Below are positions 1 through 8,755 of a stretch of 31,414 nucleotides of DNA, in pieces. The stretch spans positions 1 through 31,414 of the forward strand of contig CAYJEN010000011.1 of NCBI GenBank assembly GCA_964369185.1, written 5' to 3'. Position 1 is the first letter of the stretch. Every line of letters starts with the position of its first letter. A model generated the notes under the pieces. It did no database searches and was not told the origin of the DNA. It saw only the letters and a program-made list of their open reading frames with translations. A program made the translations under genes and the position numbers. The DNA comes from CAYJAZ01 sp964369185. GTDB taxonomy: Bacteria; Desulfobacterota; Desulfovibrionia; Desulfovibrionales; Desulfovibrionaceae.

Positions 1-52
1 CAACTTAGCAACAGATGCAAATAGTTAATTTTCTCTTTTAAAGGGGGAAAAT

Positions 53-1033
53 ATGCGTAAAAAAACTATACAATGCACTCTTTGTCCAAAAGCGTGCAAG
101 TTATTGGAAAATGAATATGGAGACTGCAACGCACGTCAAAGAATAAATGATAAAATTGAGCTTCTTACAATGGATAAACCATGCTCTATAGCTATAGATC
201 CTATGGAGAAAAAGCCACTTTATCATTTTTATCCAGGTGAGCAAATATTGTCATTGGGTATGGCAGGTTGTACTTTGCATTGTAAAAACTGTCAAAATAG
301 TTCAATATCGCAAGTAAGAGCTGACAGTATAAATTCACAATATTTACCTATAGAAAATCTTATTCAACTACTTGAAAAATATAATTTAAGACATGTTGCT
401 TATACGTATACAGAACCGCTTGTTGCTTATGAATACGTCAAAAAATGTGCAGAGATAGTGCGTGAGTATGGTGGGAAGAATGTTCTTGTAACTGCTGGAT
501 ATATCAATGTAAAACCCCTAAAAGAATTGCTTCCTTTTATTGATGGAATCAATCTTGATATCAAGGGAATAGATGATAAATTTTATCAAGAAAATTGTGG
601 AATTGAACTTGCTCCGGTTCTAAGAAATGCGGAAATAATCAAAGAAATGAATGTGCATCTTGAAGTGACGAACCTTGTGATTCCTACAATGAATGATACA
701 GATAGTCATTTTGAATTATTATCTCAATTTGTCACAGAAAAACTTGGAAAGGAAACAGTTTTGCACTTTTCAGCATTTTTTCCCACTTATCAAAGAAAAA
801 ATCTTCAAGCAACACCAGTAGAAACATTGCAACGAGCTGAAACAATAGCTAAAAGTTACGGACTTCAAAACGTATATAAAGGAAATGTTTCAGTTAATAG
901 CTTGACCCATTGCCCTGAATGTAATAATCTTTTAATAGAACGTGAAAGATATATTATAAAATCAAATACTATAAAGAATGGTAAATGTCCGCATTGCCAA
1001 AGTGAAATATACGGAGAATACAATAATGACTAG
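53..1033 (+). CDS. amrS: AmmeMemoRadiSam system radical SAM protein AmrS
   Basis: This is a 326-aa radical SAM protein. The CxxxCxxC motif that binds the 4Fe-4S cluster is C73, C77 and C80 (GCTLHCKNC). More cysteines lie at the N-terminus (CTLCPKAC, residues 8-15) and in a C-terminal CxxC...CxxC pattern that looks like a metal-binding knuckle. The family is the PflA-like activase branch annotated as AmmeMemoRadiSam radical SAM protein; its substrate in bacteria is not established. The ATG at 53 follows an AGGGGG Shine-Dalgarno. The stop overlaps the start of the AmrB-AmrA gene, so the two are translationally coupled. The assignment rests on the motif and on this neighbour. Confidence 0.9.
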   Translation: MRKKTIQCTLCPKACKLLENEYGDCNARQRINDKIELLTMDKPCSIAIDPMEKKPLYHFYPGEQILSLGMAGCTLHCKNCQNSSISQVRADSINSQYLPIENLIQLLEKYNLRHVAYTYTEPLVAYEYVKKCAEIVREYGGKNVLVTAGYINVKPLKELLPFIDGINLDIKGIDDKFYQENCGIELAPVLRNAEIIKEMNVHLEVTNLVIPTMNDTDSHFELLSQFVTEKLGKETVLHFSAFFPTYQRKNLQATPVETLQRAETIAKSYGLQNVYKGNVSVNSLTHCPECNNLLIERERYIIKSNTIKNGKCPHCQSEIYGEYNND

Positions 1034-2477
1034 AAAATCTCATTTAAATCCTGCTTGGTTTGAAGCTCCAAACGGGAAGACCTTGTGTGAATATCTTACT
1101 GAAAAAACAAAAGAAATAAAAATAGAAAAGAGCGAAGAAAAAATAAATGCAATCTTAGTTCCTCATGCCGGCTATGCTTATTCACTTGATACAGCTTTGG
1201 TTGGATATTCTCAACTCAATCAAGAGGATTATGATAGAGTACTTGTGCTTGCACCAAGCCATCGTTTTCCACTTTTTGAAAAGGTAGCGATTGAACCGGT
1301 TGAAATCATTGAAACACCATGTGGTCAAGTGAGTTTTGATAAAGATTTTGCTGATGCGCTTAAACGTATACCGGAAATTAATGAAGAGCCGCAAGCAAGT
1401 GAGCTTGAACACAGTATTCACGTTCAACTTCCTTTGATAGCGCACTTTTTACCGAGTAAGCCCGTAGCAGGTATTATGTTTGGAAAGTGGAACTATTCTA
1501 AATCATTAGAAGATTTTGCACATTCTGTTTATAAAATCCTTAATTCTTTTGATGGTGGTATTGCGCGCACACTCATTATAGTTAGTTCAGATTTCACTCA
1601 TTATGGCGATAGATTCAATTATACTCCTTTCAATTCTGAAATAAAAGAAAACCTAGATTCTTTAGATCATGCAGTATTTCATACATTTGCAAGTCAAGAT
1701 ATTGCACTTTTTGAAAAGGTTCTGCATAAAACAAAAGCGACGGTTTGCGGTGCAGTTGCTATGAAGTTTTTACTTGCTCTTTTACCGGAGAAGTCAAAAA
1801 TTAAAGAATTAGCTTATACAACTTCCGGTGAAATGATGAATGATTTTTCTAATAGTGTGAGCTACTTAACTGCTTCGATTTCTGCTGATTGGAAAAAAGG
1901 CTTTAGCATTCGTCTACCTGAAGATACAAAGAAAAGTAACTTTACATCAGAAGAAAGACAAATGATTCTAGACTTAGCAAGAGTGAGTGTAGATTATGCT
2001 GTAAAAAATCACAAAGTTGCACAGATAAACTACGATACCATTCCGCCTAAATTTATGGAAAAGGGCGCTGTGTTTGTAACACTTCAAAAAAATGGTCAAT
2101 TGCGTGGTTGTATAGGTGATATCTTACCACAAAAACCTTTAGTTGATTCAATTATTACACGTGCTTATTCTGCTGCACTAGAAGATTCTCGCTTCCAAAA
2201 AGTAACAGTTGAGGAACTTTCACAGCTTGATATCGAAGTTTCTGTTTTGACTCCGCCAATTCCTGTAAGTGGTTATGATAAAATACAAATTGGCACACAT
2301 GGAATTATCTTGCAAAAAGGAAAAAATTCAGCAGTATTTCTTCCTCAAGTACCTGTAGAACAAGGTTGGACTCTAGAAGAAACTCTTAGTCATCTTTCAC
2401 AAAAAGCAGGTCTAAAATCAGATGACTGGAAAGAAGATTGTATTTTTTATGTCTTTGCCGCAGAAGTTTTAGGTTAA
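1026..2477 (+). CDS. amrB-amrA: Fused AmrB (MEMO) - AmrA (AMMECR1) protein
   Basis: This is a 483-aa fusion protein. Residues 1 to about 285 resemble the MEMO family, a dioxygenase-like fold, with VPHAGYAYS, EHSIHVQLPL and SSDFTHYG motifs. Residues from about 305 to the end are an AMMECR1 domain with the hallmark LRGCIG at 359-364. The reading frame is open from 978, but ATG 1026 is the better start: it has GGAGAA at 1013-1018 and overlaps the amrS stop, and MTRKSHLNPAW begins like a MEMO protein. Together with AmrS it forms the three-part AmmeMemoRadiSam set. The biochemical role in bacteria is unknown, and none is asserted here. Confidence 0.9.
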   Translation: MTRKSHLNPAWFEAPNGKTLCEYLTEKTKEIKIEKSEEKINAILVPHAGYAYSLDTALVGYSQLNQEDYDRVLVLAPSHRFPLFEKVAIEPVEIIETPCGQVSFDKDFADALKRIPEINEEPQASELEHSIHVQLPLIAHFLPSKPVAGIMFGKWNYSKSLEDFAHSVYKILNSFDGGIARTLIIVSSDFTHYGDRFNYTPFNSEIKENLDSLDHAVFHTFASQDIALFEKVLHKTKATVCGAVAMKFLLALLPEKSKIKELAYTTSGEMMNDFSNSVSYLTASISADWKKGFSIRLPEDTKKSNFTSEERQMILDLARVSVDYAVKNHKVAQINYDTIPPKFMEKGAVFVTLQKNGQLRGCIGDILPQKPLVDSIITRAYSAALEDSRFQKVTVEELSQLDIEVSVLTPPIPVSGYDKIQIGTHGIILQKGKNSAVFLPQVPVEQGWTLEETLSHLSQKAGLKSDDWKEDCIFYVFAAEVLG

Positions 2478-2496
2478 TTTTTACAAGTCTTACAAC

Positions 2497-2553
2497 AAAA
2501 AAATCTTCCTCTAGGTAACTTTTTAAAAAAGTACTAAAGGAAGATTTTTTTTA
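2497..2553 (+). terminator. Rho-independent terminator of amrS-amrBA
   Basis: AAAAATCTTCCT (ending at 2510) pairs with AGGAAGATTTTT (from 2538), and an inner TTTTT/AAAAA stem lies between them. It ends in a T-run. It begins 20 bases after the amrBA stop. The A-rich left flank means it could also stop minus-strand transcripts. Confidence 0.8.
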
Positions 2554-2578
2554 TAAAGTAGATAAGTATAAAATGAAA

Positions 2579-2607
2579 GGGAACTACTTTATATAAAAGC
2601 AGTTCCC
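2579..2607 (-). terminator. Hairpin, possible terminator of the acc operon
   Basis: GGGAACT at 2579-2585 pairs with AGTTCCC at 2601-2607, extended inward by CTTT/AAAG after one mismatch. On the minus strand the stem is followed by TTTCATTTT, so it may end the acc transcript, with family A repeat copy 1 lying between it and the last acc gene. The T-tract is imperfect. Confidence 0.45.
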
Positions 2608-2609
2608 AC

Positions 2610-2760
2610 AGGGTATGTTTCTAAATTAATTCTTTTGCGTTTTTTCTGTCCCAAAGATGATTTTTTATTCAGTTTATGTATGTTTTGATACACTGCACTT
2701 CATAAAAAATTACTTTTTGTTGAAAATTCCACAAAATTTCTTAATTTAGAAACACACCCT
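2610..2760. repeat. Family A palindromic repeat, copy 1
   Basis: This 151-bp element has terminal inverted repeats of about 20 bp (AGGGTATGTTTCTAAATTAA against AGGGTGTGTTTCTAAATTAA read from the right end). The centre folds as TGTAT (2677-2681), a 6-nt loop and ATACA (2688-2692), and that loop sits at the exact middle of the element. The arms between also pair imperfectly (GATTTTTTAT against its counterpart). It is about 90% identical to the copy at 17800-17950, in the same orientation. It could be a MITE-like element or an ERIC-like intergenic palindrome. The right flank is TA; the left flank is CA. Confidence 0.9.
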
Positions 2761-2790
2761 AGTTATACAAATTCAACTAAAAGTAAAATT

Positions 2791-3435
2791 CTAGTTTTCT
2801 TTCCAGTCTCTTTTTACTTGATTTACAACATCGTCAATAATTGATAGTTGATCTTCAGGGCACACTGCAATGAGTGGGGAGCCTGCATCAACAGGTTTAT
2901 TTCCGAAGTAAACAGCAAATATGCTACCTTGTATTCCGCTATAGCTGAGCTGTGCCTCACGCTTCATACGAGACATAATAAACAAATCCATTCCCTCTTG
3001 AACTGCTACTGAGCGGCAACCAGCAACCTTAACTTTAGTATCGATTTCAGGTTTGAAGTAGTAAGTAGCTCGCTCAGGCGCTTCAAAAAGATAAAGAGAT
3101 TTTTTTAGAATAATATCAACAACTTCACGTTTTGATAAGAAGTGTTTAATTGTTGCAAGGGTTGTTCCTGCTTCAACAAACTGACCTTCAAAATCAGTAT
3201 AAAGATTTGAGATTACACCTTTTTCAGTTGTTCTAATTGGCTGTGGGTTATTTTCTCTGGTGATAGTCATAAGAGAGGTAGCCGGAATTTCTTTGAAAGT
3301 ACCGGTTGCAGAGTAAACCTCATCACCTACTTTTAATTTGCTGAAAGTAACAACACCTGTGTGAGGACTTTTGATTTCCACTTCACGGTATGGTGCTGCT
3401 TTAATTTCATCTAAGAGTTGTGACACATCAAACAT
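2791..3435 (-). CDS. Divergent biotinyl/lipoyl-domain protein of the acetyl-CoA carboxylase operon
   Basis: This 214-aa protein is the last gene of the accC-accAD operon, 36 bp after accAD. Two stretches resemble biotinyl hammerhead folds: residues 20-60 (SPHTGVV...LKVGDEV) with 68-97 (TTEKGVISNL...GQFVEAGTTLATI), and residues 130-192 (VAVQEGMDLFIMSRMKREAQ...KPVDAGSPLIAV). The second aligns with a biotin carrier domain so that RMKRE (K158) falls where AMKME normally holds the biotinylated lysine. By position it should carry the biotin for this carboxylase, but the flanking residues are unusual and biotinylation is inference. It could instead be a structural or regulatory relative. Confidence 0.65.
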   Translation of the reverse strand: MFDVSQLLDEIKAAPYREVEIKSPHTGVVTFSKLKVGDEVYSATGTFKEIPATSLMTITRENNPQPIRTTEKGVISNLYTDFEGQFVEAGTTLATIKHFLSKREVVDIILKKSLYLFEAPERATYYFKPEIDTKVKVAGCRSVAVQEGMDLFIMSRMKREAQLSYSGIQGSIFAVYFGNKPVDAGSPLIAVCPEDQLSIIDDVVNQVKRDWKEN

Positions 3436-3471
3436 AATATATTTTCCCCATAAGTTATGGATAGTTATTGA

Positions 3472-5748
3472 TTAACGATAATAAAGGTTTGCTCCGCCCA
3501 TTGTGAGCATTGCTTGTGTAAGATTTTTGCGAACATCACGTCTATCCCAAACACCGTGGATATGTCCACGTGAAAGAGCTTTGTAGCAGTTGTGATAATC
3601 CGGTGCAATATCAACACCAGTTGTTTCCTTAATAACACCTTTACCAGCAAAACCAATGTTTGAAGAGCGAATAGCAAATTGATAAGGTGAACAGCCAAGG
3701 AATGAAGCTAAAGGACCAGCGTAAGAGTTATGATCATGCAATACAAAGTAGAGACCACCGGCATCAATATAGCGGCGAACTGCAATTGTACATCTTGGCA
3801 TTTGCATAACGCCGTTTGTACCTTCTTGAATACGAATACCGGCTGTACCGTGAACATAAGCTAAGAATGGCAAACGTTTACGTTGAGCTCTTTCAGCAGC
3901 TTCTGTGAATTTATTACCTTCTGCTGCACCAACTGAACCACCACGGAAAGGTGATACTAAAGTTGCTACAACAAGGTTAATTCCATCGATTTTAGCATCA
4001 AATGTGATACAAGAAGAATTTAATCCTGTCTTTCTTTTTGCTTCTTCTAAGCGTTCGGTAAAGTTAGCAAAATTCAATGGGTTAGTAGATTCTATTTCAC
4101 CATTAAATTCACGGATTGAACCTTCATCAAAACAGTTGTGAAGCATCCATTGATATTCCATAGGGAAGTGATGTCCACATGTTGTACATACACCTGCAAA
4201 TTCATTGAATAAATCAGGCGCCCATAAGTCTAAGCAACCATGAGTTTTAGAGTTCGGACAAGTAATTGCACGATCTTCTTTTGCTCTGCTACTTACCCAT
4301 TTCCAGGTACCTTTGCTATTTTCTGCTTCATTCCAGTCGGATAGAGTAGTGAGTGAATCTGCGCTTACTGCTGTCGAAACTTCTTCTTCTACTGTTAAGT
4401 GCTTGCCAAGTTTAGTGATTCCACGTCTAAATGGAGCAAAAGCACTTCTTCTTAAGAATGAGAATTCTTCATTAATTTCAGCAAGGAAATGACCAAAGTT
4501 TTTACGTTTAGTAGTATAGAATTCGTGAACAACTTTTTTACAGTTATCACAAGGTTTTTCAATATATTGTTCTTTAATAGAACGCACAATTGAGCGATTA
4601 TCAATGAAAGCATCTTTTGTGAGACTTAAGAATTTTTTCTGTCTAGCTTTCACAAGTTTTCTGCGTTCACGAGTAGTTAAACGCCAACGAACTCTAATTT
4701 CATCTAGATTGATTTCTCCGCCTTCAAGTTTACGAAGAGTTTTTGCTCGAAAAGAGAATGGAGTTGTGCGGATTCCAAGAACTGTTTCATCTGTTGCACG
4801 AATAATTTCCTGACGTAAGCTACGGAAGAAATTAAAGTGGAATGGACGTGCACCAAGAATAGGTTCTTGAATAATTCTATCTATATAGCCCAAGCTGAGG
4901 TTATCTTCAGCTGTAAGATGTAGATTAGTTGCGCATGATTCAATAAGTTCAGGAGTTGCTCTTTCACCGCCACGAAGTCTACCTTCAATAGCAGCAGCAC
5001 CTTCCGGTGAAATAACTGAATAATAACCGTGTGATAGCATTAAACGTCTATCAGCAAGAGCAATTGCTTCCGCACCGCCTGAACCACCTTCTGAGAAAAC
5101 AGCGATAAGAGGAACTGTAAGTCCGGCCATTTCATAAAGGTTTTTAGCGATTTGTTGTGCAGCACCAGGATATTCTTCAACAGGATATGCACCCGGTGTG
5201 AACACAAATGTATGGATAGGAATGCCTTCAACTTCTGCAACTTTCATATAATGCAATGCTTTAGCATTACCTTCAGGCTTAGCTGAACCACCATTACGGA
5301 ATTCTTCGCCATGACCTTTTTCATGACCAATAACCATAACTGATTGATGATACACTTTTTTACCTGAACGACGGCTGATTGTTGCACGTGCAATAATCAT
5401 CGCAGGGTCAATAGTGTGTTCATCTTGCCCGCCGATTTCTGTAAAGTTATCGTAAACGTTTTCCAAGATATCACGCAGACATACACGCTGAGAGTTTCTT
5501 ACAATACGAACTTTGTCCATCGGGGTGAGGCGTTCTTCAAGATTACCTTCAATAAATGAGAAAAGATCTTCAGTAGTTGTGAATGTTTGTTCAGGATCAT
5601 TCATGCTATTGCTTTGCATGTCTTTTTCTAATTCATTCAAGCGATCTTTTAATATATTGATATCATTTGCGTGTTTACCTGCAAAAATATCTTGAATATA
5701 GCTCAAGCGATTTTTTAATTGCTGGAGTTTTTTTACAAATTCTTTCAT
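3472..5748 (-). CDS. accAD: Fused acetyl-CoA carboxylase carboxyltransferase, alpha then beta
   Basis: At 758 aa it combines both carboxyltransferase subunits in one chain. Residues 1 to about 330 match AccA: a coiled N-terminus, GGQDEHTIDPAMIIAR (106-121), and the glycine-rich SEGGSGGAEA loop (219-228). From about 480 onward it matches AccD, with a zinc-ribbon-like set C497, C505, C521, C524 and a crotonase-type core ending GGANLYYR. A further CxxC at C400/C403 lies in the linker. The spacing of the first zinc pair is wider than the usual CxxC. It transfers the carboxyl group from carboxybiotin to acetyl-CoA, giving malonyl-CoA. Order alpha-beta in one polypeptide is the arrangement I associate with Desulfovibrio-type bacteria. 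The start has AAGGA upstream. Confidence 0.92.
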   Translation of the reverse strand: MKEFVKKLQQLKNRLSYIQDIFAGKHANDINILKDRLNELEKDMQSNSMNDPEQTFTTTEDLFSFIEGNLEERLTPMDKVRIVRNSQRVCLRDILENVYDNFTEIGGQDEHTIDPAMIIARATISRRSGKKVYHQSVMVIGHEKGHGEEFRNGGSAKPEGNAKALHYMKVAEVEGIPIHTFVFTPGAYPVEEYPGAAQQIAKNLYEMAGLTVPLIAVFSEGGSGGAEAIALADRRLMLSHGYYSVISPEGAAAIEGRLRGGERATPELIESCATNLHLTAEDNLSLGYIDRIIQEPILGARPFHFNFFRSLRQEIIRATDETVLGIRTTPFSFRAKTLRKLEGGEINLDEIRVRWRLTTRERRKLVKARQKKFLSLTKDAFIDNRSIVRSIKEQYIEKPCDNCKKVVHEFYTTKRKNFGHFLAEINEEFSFLRRSAFAPFRRGITKLGKHLTVEEEVSTAVSADSLTTLSDWNEAENSKGTWKWVSSRAKEDRAITCPNSKTHGCLDLWAPDLFNEFAGVCTTCGHHFPMEYQWMLHNCFDEGSIREFNGEIESTNPLNFANFTERLEEAKRKTGLNSSCITFDAKIDGINLVVATLVSPFRGGSVGAAEGNKFTEAAERAQRKRLPFLAYVHGTAGIRIQEGTNGVMQMPRCTIAVRRYIDAGGLYFVLHDHNSYAGPLASFLGCSPYQFAIRSSNIGFAGKGVIKETTGVDIAPDYHNCYKALSRGHIHGVWDRRDVRKNLTQAMLTMGGANLYYR

Positions 5749-5775
5749 TCTTTTTATTCCTTAAGTAGCGAAATC

Positions 5776-7194
5776 TTAGTGACTTGTCGCTGTAAATTCT
5801 AGAATAGATGGAGTTTTTTCTTTCAAAAATGCAACATTCGATTTAAGTGGTTCATTTTGTAGGTTTTTACCTTCAAGAACCAAATTGTTAAGGAACTCCA
5901 ATCCACGAGCTTTTACTTCATCCAAATCTTTACCCCAAATAATTGCAAGTGCTAAGTTAGGGTCAAAATCTGTAGGAATTTCGTATGGTTTATCAGTTGG
6001 AATGTGTGTGTGTAGATGCAACCAAGGCTCTTCTTTATATTGGAAGCGTTCGATTGTTCCTACCCAAGGAGTAAAGTTATTTTCAGGATTTTCAGCGATA
6101 AGTCTGTATTCAATACCTATGCCGTCAAAAGTAACGCTTTCTTGAGTATATCCAAGTTCTTCGCCAAGACCAATTCTGATTTGTTCAGCGATGATATTTA
6201 CTTCTTTATCTTCTCTGCGAGCGATACAGCCTGATACACCATTTTCCACCTGAATACGTGTATTTACTTCCATTAAGAATGGGCTACCGTCTCTGGTAAC
6301 AATCCATTCCCAAGTACCAACGTTGTCGTAACCAACTTCACGAGCCATTGCTAGTGAGTGATTGATGATATCATCAAGAACTTGAGTTCCATCAAAACCG
6401 TATTCAATACCTTCAGCAGCAAAACCTGGAGCGATTTCAAGACGTTTTTGCAAACCTGTTGATTGAATTGAACAGTTACGTGTTCCAAAATGAACCGGAT
6501 TTTTTCCTGTTCTGTCTGAAACTATTTGAACTTCTAAGTGGTTGAAGTCCGTGATTCTTTGTTCGATAAGCACTCCTTCATCTTTAAATTGACGAAGAGC
6601 ATAACTACGAATTCTGCGGTAAACTTGACGGAACATATCAATATCTTCCACTTCTTCAATACCCATACCGCCACCACCGGCTGAAGCTTTAACCAAAACT
6701 CTTGGTTTTGCAATGCCTTGTGATAATTGGAATTCATATAATGAACGTGCAACTTTTTCTGCTTCCATCTCATCGTAGATAGGCTTATCAGAGCCTGGAA
6801 CGGTTGGAACATTTAAAGAGCGTGCTAGTCTTTTTGTGTTGATTTTATCGCCAAGTTCACGAATTACTCGCCATGATGGTCCGATAAAAATAAGTTTGCG
6901 AGTACGCTGAGTTACTCGACGTGCAAATCTGAAATCTTCAGCAAAGAAGCCATATCCAGGGTGGATAGCTGTTGCCCCTGATTGATCGGCAATTGATAAA
7001 ATTTCATTCGCGTCATGGTAGGAAGATACTTTATAGATATCCCCACCTAATTCCTTTGCTAAACGTACATGCCCGGATTCTTTATCAGATTCGGTGTAAA
7101 CGCATACAAAATCATGGCCTAGCAGTTTGCTGGCTTGAAGAATACGTACTGCGATTTCGCCTCTGTTTGCTATCAATATCTTATGTTGTGACAT
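5776..7194 (-). CDS. accC: Biotin carboxylase subunit of acetyl-CoA carboxylase
   Basis: This 472-aa ATP-grasp enzyme opens with KILIANRGEIAVRI and carries HPGYGFFAED, the glycine-rich ATP loop KASAGGGGMGIEEV, and FLMEVNTRIQVENGVSG, which holds the metal-binding and catalytic residues. It carboxylates biotin using ATP and bicarbonate. It heads the minus-strand operon: accAD follows after 27 bp, then the biotinyl-like protein. The length is slightly above the usual 450 aa for AccC, and there is no fused biotin carrier domain, so a separate carrier is needed. Confidence 0.95.
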   Translation of the reverse strand: MSQHKILIANRGEIAVRILQASKLLGHDFVCVYTESDKESGHVRLAKELGGDIYKVSSYHDANEILSIADQSGATAIHPGYGFFAEDFRFARRVTQRTRKLIFIGPSWRVIRELGDKINTKRLARSLNVPTVPGSDKPIYDEMEAEKVARSLYEFQLSQGIAKPRVLVKASAGGGGMGIEEVEDIDMFRQVYRRIRSYALRQFKDEGVLIEQRITDFNHLEVQIVSDRTGKNPVHFGTRNCSIQSTGLQKRLEIAPGFAAEGIEYGFDGTQVLDDIINHSLAMAREVGYDNVGTWEWIVTRDGSPFLMEVNTRIQVENGVSGCIARREDKEVNIIAEQIRIGLGEELGYTQESVTFDGIGIEYRLIAENPENNFTPWVGTIERFQYKEEPWLHLHTHIPTDKPYEIPTDFDPNLALAIIWGKDLDEVKARGLEFLNNLVLEGKNLQNEPLKSNVAFLKEKTPSILEFTATSH

Positions 7195-7258
7195 AGTGTT
7201 CCTTAGACTCGTAAATCAAAATTTTACTTTTAATTATCAATTTAAACGTTAGTGAAAC

Positions 7259-7287
7259 CTTGTAGCTTTTTTTTTATAAAGGTGCAA
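7259..7287 (-). promoter_or_regulatory. Candidate promoter of the acc operon
   Basis: On the minus strand TTGCAC (7287-7282), a 17-base spacer and TACAAG (7264-7259) lie about 65 bases before the accC start. The -10 box is a weak match. The rest of the 7195-7521 intergenic stretch is AT-rich and must also hold the rluC promoter, which I could not place. Confidence 0.4.
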
Positions 7288-7521
7288 GTTTTTTTTCATA
7301 ACCAAACTCTAATCTATCAATATTTTTTATATATCTTTTCAAGATGTTATATTGAACATTATTAATGTTTACAATTTGTTACAATTTATTTCGTTTTGTC
7401 ATAAATAATAAAGTTCAAATCTTTTGTATGCTTATGCAACTTAATATGATTTTTACTACTTGAAAACTATGTTAGAATATGACACAAATTTGTAACAAAC
7501 TTAAAATATATTAAAAGAAAA

Positions 7522-8376
7522 ATGCAAAAATCATTAATAGTTAGCAAACAAGAAAGCAATCAAAAAGTGTTCAATTTTCTTCAAAGGAAATATGAAATAA
7601 GCATGAGTGATACTCATAAATGGATACGCTCAGGGCAAGTGCGAATCAATGGTAAACGATGTCAGTCGTTTGATAGAGTAGTGGAAAATGATGAAATTCG
7701 TGTTCCTCCTTTTGCTGTAAACTATCTTAAAAATCAAACTCTAAGCGCTTCTGCTTCAACCTTTATATTTGATAAAATATTTGAAAATGATGACTTGCTC
7801 GTTATTAATAAACCGGTTGGAATTGCTGTGCAGTCCGGTTCTAAAATGGAAACTTCAATTGTTGATGAATTGAAAAATGCATACTTGAATGCTTCATTTA
7901 CACCAACTCCTGCGCATAGATTAGATAAAAATACAAGTGGGTTACTGCTTATTGCAAAATCTTATGACTGCTTACAAGAGCTTCATACCGCATTTCAAGA
8001 TAAAGAATCTTCAACCCTTAAAAAATACTATCTTGCCAAAGTTCAAGGTTTGCCACAAGTCGGGCACTGGGAAGATAACCTCCTTATAAAAAAGGATAAA
8101 GACGGAAGAGAGAAAACTTTTGTTGTAAAAAAATCATCAGAAACTCAACTTGCTCTTGCTCATTCAAAAATAATTTCTCAATCAAAAGATAAAACTCTTC
8201 TTGAAATTCAATTGATTACCGGAAGAAAGCATCAATTACGTGTTCAATGTGCTCACCGTGCATCACCTATTATAGGAGATGTAAAGTACGGCGGAAAAAA
8301 AGCCGACAGGCTCTATCTTCACGCTTACAGAATAGAATGGAAAAATCAAGCGTTTGAAGCTAAAATTGATTGGTAG
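7522..8376 (+). CDS. RluC/RluD-family 23S rRNA pseudouridine synthase
   Basis: This 284-aa protein has an N-terminal S4 RNA-binding domain (about residues 15-65, with WIRSGQVRINGKR) followed by the pseudouridine synthase domain. The catalytic motif HRLDKNTSG places the active-site aspartate at D135, and KYYLAKV and GRKHQLRVQ are further family motifs. It isomerises uridines in 23S rRNA; RluC versus RluD specificity cannot be read from the sequence. The Shine-Dalgarno is weak (AAAAGAAAA). The gene stands alone between the divergent acc operon and a repeat-filled gap. Confidence 0.9.
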   Translation: MQKSLIVSKQESNQKVFNFLQRKYEISMSDTHKWIRSGQVRINGKRCQSFDRVVENDEIRVPPFAVNYLKNQTLSASASTFIFDKIFENDDLLVINKPVGIAVQSGSKMETSIVDELKNAYLNASFTPTPAHRLDKNTSGLLLIAKSYDCLQELHTAFQDKESSTLKKYYLAKVQGLPQVGHWEDNLLIKKDKDGREKTFVVKKSSETQLALAHSKIISQSKDKTLLEIQLITGRKHQLRVQCAHRASPIIGDVKYGGKKADRLYLHAYRIEWKNQAFEAKIDW

Positions 8377-8380
8377 TAGT

Positions 8381-8497
8381 TTTTTTGTCTCCGACGGATT
8401 AAGGGAATGATTCCCTTGAGAATCCCCATTTCTTTCTGACTCGTTCCTCGTCAAAAAGGTATGAGTAGTTCTCAAAAAAAATCTTTTCCTTTGTGTC
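8381..8497 (-). repeat. Family B repeat, copy 1 (inverted)
   Basis: Read on the minus strand this matches the copies at 8621-8733 and 13560-13674: GAGGAACGAGTCAGAAAG, a core palindrome AAGGGAATCATTCCCTT, then AATCCGTCGGAGACAAAAAAA. With copy 2 it forms a large inverted repeat around a spacer at 8498-8620 in which I see no gene. It begins within 5 bases of the rluC-like stop, so it may also act as that gene's 3' end. Confidence 0.8.
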
Positions 8498-8620
8498 GAA
8501 AAAAATAATATAGAATAGATTTTACCTTCTAAAAACGATAAAATTTTCCCAATATATAGAATTAACAATGAATAAGATTGATTTTTTTCTAGATTTTGTT
8601 AAAGTCGTTATTTTAAGAAT

Positions 8621-8733
8621 GCGAAAGGTGAATATTTTTTGTAAGCACTATTTACTTTCCTATGAGAAACGAATCGGGAAGAAATAGGGTATCCAAAGGG
8701 GATTATTCCCTTAATCCGTCGTAGACAAAAAAA
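8621..8733 (+). repeat. Family B repeat, copy 2
   Basis: It starts GCGAAAGGTGAATATTTTTT, has GAGAAACGAATCGGGAAG, a core palindrome AAGGGGATTATTCCCTT, and ends CGTCGTAGACAAAAAAAT. It is the inverted partner of copy 1 and lies 100 bp before carB, within or just upstream of the carB promoter region. Confidence 0.8.
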
Positions 8734-8755
8734 TAAAAATCTAGAAAAAAAGTTC

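Noticed and set aside
8263..8568. Minus-strand frame of 101 codons
   Set aside because: It overlaps the end of the pseudouridine synthase gene and family B copy 1, with no ribosome site or family pattern.
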